DNA of 64,000 nucleotides from Psilocybe azurescens (lineage: Eukaryota; Basidiomycota; Agaricomycetes; Agaricales; Agrocybaceae), in contig JAJIRX010000160.1 in the NCBI GenBank assembly GCA_023853785.1, positions 372,001 to 436,000 on the forward strand. The letters are read 5' to 3'. Positions 57,732 through 64,000 of this stretch are shown here, piece by piece. A program made the translations under genes and the position numbers. The notes under the pieces were generated by a model. That model did not search any database and had not been told where the DNA came from. It was given only the letters and a program-made list of their open reading frames with translations. Every line of letters begins with the position of its first letter. The stretch's first letter is position 1.

Positions 57732-59358
57732 ATGACAAGTCTTCCGCTCAATGAGTTCAACCAACTCAGGTATATAATGTTTCCTATGTCCTCCCTACAC
57801 AATACTCCTCACCTAACGCTTCTGGGTAGCGCCCAGCATGATATATTCAACGCCCTATGTGTCCATAATCGTCGACGCAGGTCGGCATATCTGGTAGTTG
57901 TTGCCCTCTCCATTGCCCTTCTCGTCTTTGCAAAAGAGTATTTCCCCCAGAGCAATTCTTTGGCAGCAGTGCACCAACATCTGCCATTGATATCACTACT
58001 CCCAACTCGGAGAAACATAACCTGACGGATGGTCAACCGCCACTGCCTACTGCAACCGTTGAACCGGTAATTTTTACGCTCATTATGTGGTCTGAAGATT
58101 CGGCGCTAGAAGGCGCCATTTTAATCAAGGTTTGTCGACCAGAAACAGTAATGTATAATATACTATCTGATTCTTCTTTGTTCCTCATCTAGTCAATTAT
58201 TTTATATAACACTAAACCGTCTGACATCCATATTATTTGCGATGATGAGGCAGAGGAGGTTCTTCGGTCCCGGCTTACTCTAATACAAAATCCCCTCGAC
58301 ACATTCGCGTTTGGTTCTACAAACCATCTTGGCAGAGTATGCTTGATCGCGTCAAGCGCGAAGGCTCGATAGCAACAGACCACTCAGCTGGCCTGCGTGA
58401 GTATTTCTATTTTTTACTCCTCTGGTCCTTAGGCAATGACTCTATACCTTTATCGTAGCTGGGTTGATGAAACTATTTATCCACGAGATAATTCCACCGA
58501 CAGTTAAGAAAGGCATATATATCGACACCGACGCCATCTTCATTACTGATCCCTCTTTGCTTTGGAATGTATTCGATACTCTGCGACCCGAAACCGCATT
58601 TGTCATGGGCAGTCATCCAGATCAAGTTGCTCCAGAATGGAACGATGCGTCTAGAATCTGCTCCTGCATTATGCTCCTTGATTTAGACAAGCTGAGATCA
58701 TTGCGGTTGATGGACTCGAGCGTCTATCGCGCGCTCGATGATTTTCCGGCGCTGTCCCCCGTCGCGTTCAGAGCCAAATATGGCGAGCCCTCTGGAGAAC
58801 ATGGACGCTATGACAACGTGCGTTTAGGGGATCAAGGATACTGGTGGGCTATAGTCGATTACCGTCCCGACCTCTTCGAACCCTTGTCCTACGATTATGA
58901 GGTCACAACCTGTCTATTGGACACATATTCCACAGGTTTGGGCGATGATATAATAACTGAAGACGAGGAAATATCTCGTCAGTCTCACGTCAAGGGCACG
59001 CCTCAAGAGGTAATGTTCTGATTCTCACAATTCTAGATACTTGCTCAACTTGTTCATTTACAGGGACACATAATTCTCCCCAAAATCCTTCACTTGTAGG
59101 TATCTCCTGTTTCCCGTAATCTTTTCTGATATGATTATTAACAGCAATTGCCTGCACGGACATGTGCTGTATTATGAATGGCCTGGCTGGTCAAATCCCA
59201 ACGATGGATTGACAATTCGCTGGGGTTCCGCTGTCGCATACCACAAAGGTTATAAATGGATCTGGTTCAACCAAGGACAAAAGCATAACTCCGAACACAC
59301 CCTTGAGATGTTCACAATAGCCAACATTAAGTTTGCAGATGAAATTGTAGAGAAATAA
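57732..59358 (+). CDS. Type II membrane glycosyltransferase (GT8/LARGE xylosyltransferase-like)
   Basis: Golgi-type single-pass enzyme. Start 57732 encodes MTSLPLNEFNQL, spliced to SAQHDIFNALCVHNRRRR and the signal-anchor helix SAYLVVVALSIALLVFA. The catalytic domain has VIFTLIMWSEDSALEGAI, IHIICDDEAE-like core, VWFYKPSWQSMLDRV, HSAGLPGLMKLFIHEI and then KKGIYIDTDAIFITDP with the DTD (DxD) metal motif. Late blocks are LGDQGYWWAIVDYRPDLF, then NCLHGHVLYYEWPGW and KHNSEHTLEMFTIANIK. Two C runs are one base short: 57944-57948 (to read FPPEQFFGSSAPTS) and 58293-58296 (to read QNPPRHIRVWFYKPS). Linkage made is unknown. Confidence 0.83.
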
Positions 59359-59515
59359 CGGATACAGTAAAGATGTAGATGTCCTTATGTCCTTTGAGAT
59401 GGCCTATTTTAGATGGTCTTGTTTGACGTTGCAGGGCAAGGGCGACAAGGTGGTATAGCCAGTACTTATACCGCTGCATTGTCGAATCGGAGTGTATTTC
59501 ATAATTAATTTGACC

Positions 59516-62368
59516 TCATGCTTTCGAAATATTGTACTTATCGGCTTGGAACCATTGACTGGAGATTTCAGCGATTGCTTCCAAAAGAAGTCGACCGACG
59601 AGTTGAGCATCTTTGCCACTACCCTCCAGGTAGTATTTGATCTGGAGTATTGTCAGTTTATTGGTTCTCCTGAGAGTTTTTAGAGCTATATAAGAACAGA
59701 CCTTGGGTTCTGTCCCGCTTGTTCTGAAGAAACAAATGAAAGGTTAGTATGTCGTCAGAGATGGGCTAGAAATTACTTCGTGCCTTAGAGTCAATACTAG
59801 GTTTGCGTTCAAATCACTGGCCCTAATCTGGATCATATGTCCCGAAGAAAGGGGAAGTGATGGCCTGTAATCAGGAGGGTTCCCACTGTCGTACCCAGTA
59901 GTCAGATCGATGACCCTATTAATGTCAAGACCTGCAAGTGTTTTGGGGTACACTGCTCGAGTATCGTTCAGCAACGACTGAAAATATGCGCTATCATGTC
60001 AATGGAGCGGACTCTCGGGAGATATTTCAGTACGTACAACGTTCGCGTCGTACTTACGGATACGGGCAAAGATCTTGTCAGTGATCTTCGGGTCGGTGCA
60101 GATGAAGTAACTGTTGTTCGTCTGTAATGAATTCAGCTTTGAATCACAGGAACTATACAATGTCAAATACCTGAAAGTAGCCGTATCTAATCATAACTAA
60201 TTGAGATGAGATGCATTAAAAAGCTTTGAATAGTGTTCAAACCTCTGGTATAGTTGTTTCAAGTGACCTTCTATGGTCTCTCCTTGAGCTCGCAGCGTAG
60301 CAATAAGCTCCCCGAAAAGCATCTATGATGGGTCAGATTGAGAAACAATTTGCAATCAAGATACGCTATATACCGTAGCAGCAACACCATCTTTATCTCT
60401 GATTTGGGGGCCGAACATGTATCCAATGGCTTCTTCATATCCAAATAGTACATCAAAGCCTTCTTCTGCTAAGCGGAGTGCGGTGTTTCCAATGAACTTG
60501 AATCCTGTTGAACTGAAATTAGTCATACTGTATCCGAAAATACGTCTAGCATACCAGTGAGGCATTCCACAAATCTGAAGCCCTCGATGTCTGCCATGGA
60601 CTGAATCATCTTGGAACTGACAGTGGACGCAACCACGGCCAATTTGTCGATAGGCTTCCCGGAAGATTTATAGGTATCGAACACGCGACTCGCAAATAGA
60701 CTGCCCAATTGATCGCCAGTAAAGAGAACCCAATCTCCAGTTGGTCTGGTAGTCGTTTATCAACCTGACTGACCCAGGAATCATCAGAAGATTTTCGCAC
60801 CTCCTTTCAGCGGCTGTAAACCTGTCCGCGTCGGGATCTTGGGCCAAAACATAGTTAATCCCTTCCCTTTCTGCAGTCGCTAAAGCTAAGTCCTATTGAA
60901 GTTCACTGATAATAAAAAAAACTACGTGAGGCCAAGTATGATACTTACCAATGCGCCTAAGAAAATTTGTGGGTAATTTCAAAAGTATCGAATGGAAAAC
61001 ACTGACCTTTTTCTTCTGGGTTTGGAAAGCGGACAGTAGGAAATTCAGGATCGGGTTGTTGTTGCTCTTTAACCGGGATGTACGAAGGGAACCCAAATAT
61101 CGAGAATCCCTCCTTTACAAAAAATCGCCGACTCCATGCATGGAGGTGTTTACAAACTTATTCCCTGTGTCGGAATTGAGCTCTCTAGAAATGTAGTGTC
61201 AGATACATAAGGAAAGCTGAAAGCTTTCAGCGCACCGATTCGTCATCAGGCTTTCCAGATATGCGAAGTACTCGGTTTGGAGTTGCTTCGTCAGATCTAC
61301 AAGAAATTCAGATGAGGATATATCTAGCTGGTCTGCTGGTCCTCCCTGATGGCTGTATAGTTTTATAGCTTTCGAGATGCCATCATCGTGGGGACCAATG
61401 ATCTACGAAGAATTGGTTCTCTGCTTAAGAAGTTGATCTGAGACAACTTCACTTGGACAGCATTTTCCCAGTAAACCTTATATCCATTATCTTGCTGAAA
61501 GGCAGGTCTACTGATTATTTCCCCGGGAAATGTGCATATAAGCTCACCTTTGGGTTATGACTCGCTGGAATGAGAATTAGTGAGAGATAACTTTTATAAC
61601 GATAACTGTCAATACCTGTGATCATGACTCCGCAAGCAGCATTCAATCGTTTGACACTAAACGGTACCCTAGGAGGGATCAGTGATTAGAAAAAGTAAAC
61701 CAAATAGCATATCTCACATCGGTGTATGATTGAACCCCTGAAGAAGGTAGACTTTGATGCCTTTAGAAACAAATATGCTAGTAGTGAGTTGGGCCCAGTG
61801 TTTTGAATGATGCCTGTGATCATAGCCAACAACAAGGCCACGACTACGTGCATCTTTGACGTGCTCCAATACATAGTCAGAGAGTCCCTATCATCAGAGT
61901 TAGTGGTACGACTGAGTGAAGTTTTCCGACACGGACCTGGGATGTCTGGAGAATGATAAGATCTTGAAGGAAATTAACTCTGTGATCTTCTAGGGATTTA
62001 TTTGTTGCTAGGCGAACCATTCATGCGAGACCAGCCAGCCTCCATTCGCCCTCTTAGTCCTTAAGCGGAACATAAGAACGGCACGCTCGGGACATGACAG
62101 GTTGCCTACCAGCGGTACCAAATTCAATGCGCGTCCTTATTACCACAAGTTAGCATAATTCAAAACAGCTCTTCGATGTCTATACCTTAAACGCTTCTCT
62201 AATTCATCGACGTCGTGACTGTCCCAGAGAGTCTGTATTTCCTTTCGAGTCTCAGGATTCTGCACAGGGCAGTGAGCATGTGCACAGCTGAATTATCAAC
62301 GGGCAGATGCCTACCGGATCCAATGCCAGCCATTCTTCTACGAGATCTTTAAGTGAGGGAGATGACAT
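59516..62368 (-). CDS. PGM2: Phosphoglucomutase/phosphopentomutase, PGM2 type
   Basis: Alpha-D-phosphohexomutase family enzyme, acting on pentose-1-P or glucose-1-P. Start 62368 (MSSPSLKDLVEEWLALD), with NPETRKEIQTLWDSHDVDEL then RIEFGTAGLRGRMEAG. The phosphoserine loop is TASHNPK, interrupted by an intron and followed by QDNGYKVYWENAVQ. The metal loop is QDPDADRF. The sugar-binding loop is GYEEAIGYMFG, and the phosphate-binding end runs KYYLEGSGKDAQLVGRLLLE to a terminus SSQWFQADKYNISKA. About a dozen introns. All family signatures are present. The divergent partner is PEX6 with 168 bp between starts. PGM2/PRM15 is preferred over PGM1 because of the SHNPKQDNGYKVYW pattern. Confidence 0.92.
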
Positions 62369-62536
62369 TCTATATGAATAAGTTCCTGTTCAAGAAACAT
62401 CGGATTAGCGGGATAGAGGTCATTTCTTGGCAGGGCCGGGTCTCCGGTGAACCGGTGTCTTCGATTGCCCCGACAGGTCTAATTCCGTTTCTTCCTCGAC
62501 ATCTTTCAAGGACATACTTACTCTTTCGCAAAGCCC
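62369..62536. promoter_or_regulatory. Compact divergent promoter of PGM2-type mutase and PEX6
   Basis: Only 168 bp separate the two start codons, so both genes must share regulatory DNA or overlap in their leaders. Confidence 0.6.
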
Positions 62537-64000
62537 ATGACTTTCTTTTTCGACAAAGAGCAGATATTCAAATCGACATGGTCTATTAAAGAGGGATTAC
62601 ATGACCGTGATGATACCTCAGTCCTCCTTGGACGCCACCTCTGGGATGCCTTCAATTCTAAACCCCACTCCGGCCGCATTTGCATTTCACTTGCACCTGT
62701 TTCCTCCCCTTCGGACGCGTCAATCGAACAGAAATCAATACTATGCTGGGCCTCTTTCAATGAAAAGGTAGAACGTCGTGGAACATTTCCTGTTGAGCGT
62801 GTTTTAATGTTCTCTTGTCATTCAGGCTCTACAAGGTGCTGACCAAACCGTCCTAATCCCCTCTTCTTGGGCGAAGAAATATCCTCTCATATTTACCTCA
62901 TTATCCAGCGAGCTCTTCGTAAAGTCGGAAAATTCTACTCCTCTTACAGCTGTAATAGTGACAGCACTTTCCGATGAAGCCTATGGGAAAGCTTGCTCTG
63001 AACATTCTGTAATGGACGCTCTCTTATTTGACAACCAACCGATTTTGTGGGAAAGGGATATTCTCTTGTATACAGAAACATCAACATCACACGACATCAA
63101 GAACGACACCCTGAAATATAGGCTGGAGTTACTGGAGCCAGTTTCGCAGGGGTACGCTCTGCCCGACGCAACTAGAGTTATATTACTATCATCGCAGGGG
63201 ACTTCGCATTCTCGACGTCCTCTGATCCAGATTCTGCGGACTCCATGAATGACACTCAAGATTCCATAGAAATTGACGAAGACTTCCTTGGAAGTTCTAT
63301 TTTGAACCTCAACCTAGAGTCTCCTCGAGAGCACAATACACACACATTCGACTCCAACCAAGATGCAGGGGAACCATCGTGGTCTGGATATATACCCAAG
63401 AGCTTATCTGCCCCTGTAGACTCTTTACAGGATGATTGCACGTTCTACGTTCGTACAGCTGATCTAGGGAAATTGGGAATCCTCAGTGGGGACTGGGTAC
63501 GTGATTTCAATTTTGGGAAGAAGCAACGCTTTAAGTGATAATTTGACTTATTCAGGCAATTATAGGCATCAAACCTTTTAATTCGCGGCTCGTGCGCATA
63601 ATTGCCAACGACGATTCCGTTAAATCAATGTGCGACAGTTCCGTTTAATATCTCGATTTGAACTCACATTTCGTAGTGGGACTCTAGCTGGATCTCCGTT
63701 ACTGATACATAATACGTATGGCGACGAGACCGAAAGTTACGCAAGGGATCCTTCCCAGATATATATTCGGTCAAGTCCCTTTGGGTCCTCCAACCCTGCG
63801 ATACCAACTGCTCGTGCTATTACCATAGCTCGTGTAGCATCTCCAACCTCAATCAATCGACAATACCAGCAGCACTTCCTGGGTTCTTTGAAAAACTACT
63901 TCGGTTCGCGCAAAAGGCTTTTTAAAGCAAGGCGATCTTCTCGCTGTTTCTATTGACACGGACATTTCGCGCTTGAATCCTGACTATGAACATGGCACGT
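62537..64000 (+). CDS. PEX6: Peroxisomal AAA ATPase Pex6, N-terminal part, cut by right window edge
   Basis: Pex1/Pex6 complex subunit that extracts Pex5 from the peroxisome membrane. Start 62537 gives MTFFFDKEQIFKSTWSIKEG. Spliced N-domains include LPLIFTSLSSELFVKS-like beta segments, FYVRTADLGKLGILSGDW and AIIGIKPFN (a double-psi barrel pattern), IYIRSSPFGSSNP, NRQYQQHFLGSLKNYF, FGSRKRLF and QGDLLAVSIDTD, the segment that precedes the D1 domain in Pex6. The AAA domains lie outside the window. Frame slips: G4 at 63197-63200 (one G short, to read QGDFAFSTSSDPDS) and A3 at 63924-63926 (one A extra or two short). Pex6 rather than Pex1 by the N-domain blocks; moderate to high confidence. Confidence 0.82.

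Noticed and set aside
1..64000. tRNA, rRNA or transposase/reverse-transcriptase genes, or a secondary-metabolite cluster
   Set aside because: Reading intergenic gaps I found no tRNA-like box A/B pair, and no transposon or PKS/NRPS/terpene-synthase domains; a tRNAscan or RepeatMasker run would be decisive.

Overview
This window is fungal nuclear DNA, most likely from a basidiomycete mushroom-forming lineage (Agaricomycetes). The reasons are dense GT-AG introns of about 45-65 nt in nearly every gene, short intergenic gaps, genes on both strands, and protein families recognisable from their translations. I see no bacterial, viral, transposon-encoded, rRNA, tRNA or CRISPR features. Organism assignment is inference from gene style, not from a marker search.

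Layout, left to right: YME2 (-, cut by the left edge); an FG-repeat nucleoporin (+); TRAPPC13 (+); V-ATPase subunit H VMA13 (-); mitochondrial ribosomal protein mL46 (+); mitochondrial EndoG-type nuclease NUC1 (-); an RRM/R3H RNA-binding protein of the Pin4/Cip2 type (-); the APC/C E2 enzyme UBE2C/Ubc11 (-); the endocytic scaffold EDE1 (+); an unrecognised multi-exon gene (-); cAMP phosphodiesterase PDE1 (+); striatin (-); TMA7 (-); a secreted-looking S9-type alpha/beta hydrolase (+); a GPI-anchored alpha-amylase (-); an MFS sugar transporter (+); NOT1/CNOT1 (+); gamma-tubulin (+); MBF1 (-); a tetraspanin (+); the DEAH helicase DHX35 (+); a type II membrane GT8/LARGE-like glycosyltransferase (+); a PGM2-type phosphohexomutase/phosphopentomutase (-); and the N-terminal part of PEX6 (+, cut by the right edge).

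Most genes are core housekeeping genes (nuclear pore, trafficking, V-ATPase, mitochondria, mRNA decay, cell-cycle ubiquitination, endocytosis, splicing, microtubule nucleation, peroxisome). The most accessory-looking part is about 30.6-40.8 kb: a repeat-bearing 1.5 kb gap, a secreted hydrolase, a surface alpha-amylase and a divergently transcribed sugar transporter, which together look like an extracellular nutrient-acquisition neighbourhood.

The strongest unexpected signal is technical or evolutionary. At about 20 places in at least 12 conserved genes, the conserved protein continues only if one base is added to (mostly) or removed from a short homopolymer run. This pattern fits systematic homopolymer miscalling in the assembly much better than a block of pseudogenes. 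Other points of interest are a probable 4-nt micro-exon in the tetraspanin, a 12-nt micro-exon in TMA7, a GC-AG intron in the sugar transporter, three different direct-repeat patches in promoter regions, and a spliced-looking leader upstream of the Pin4-like gene. I did not find a convincing new defence, mobile or biosynthetic system.
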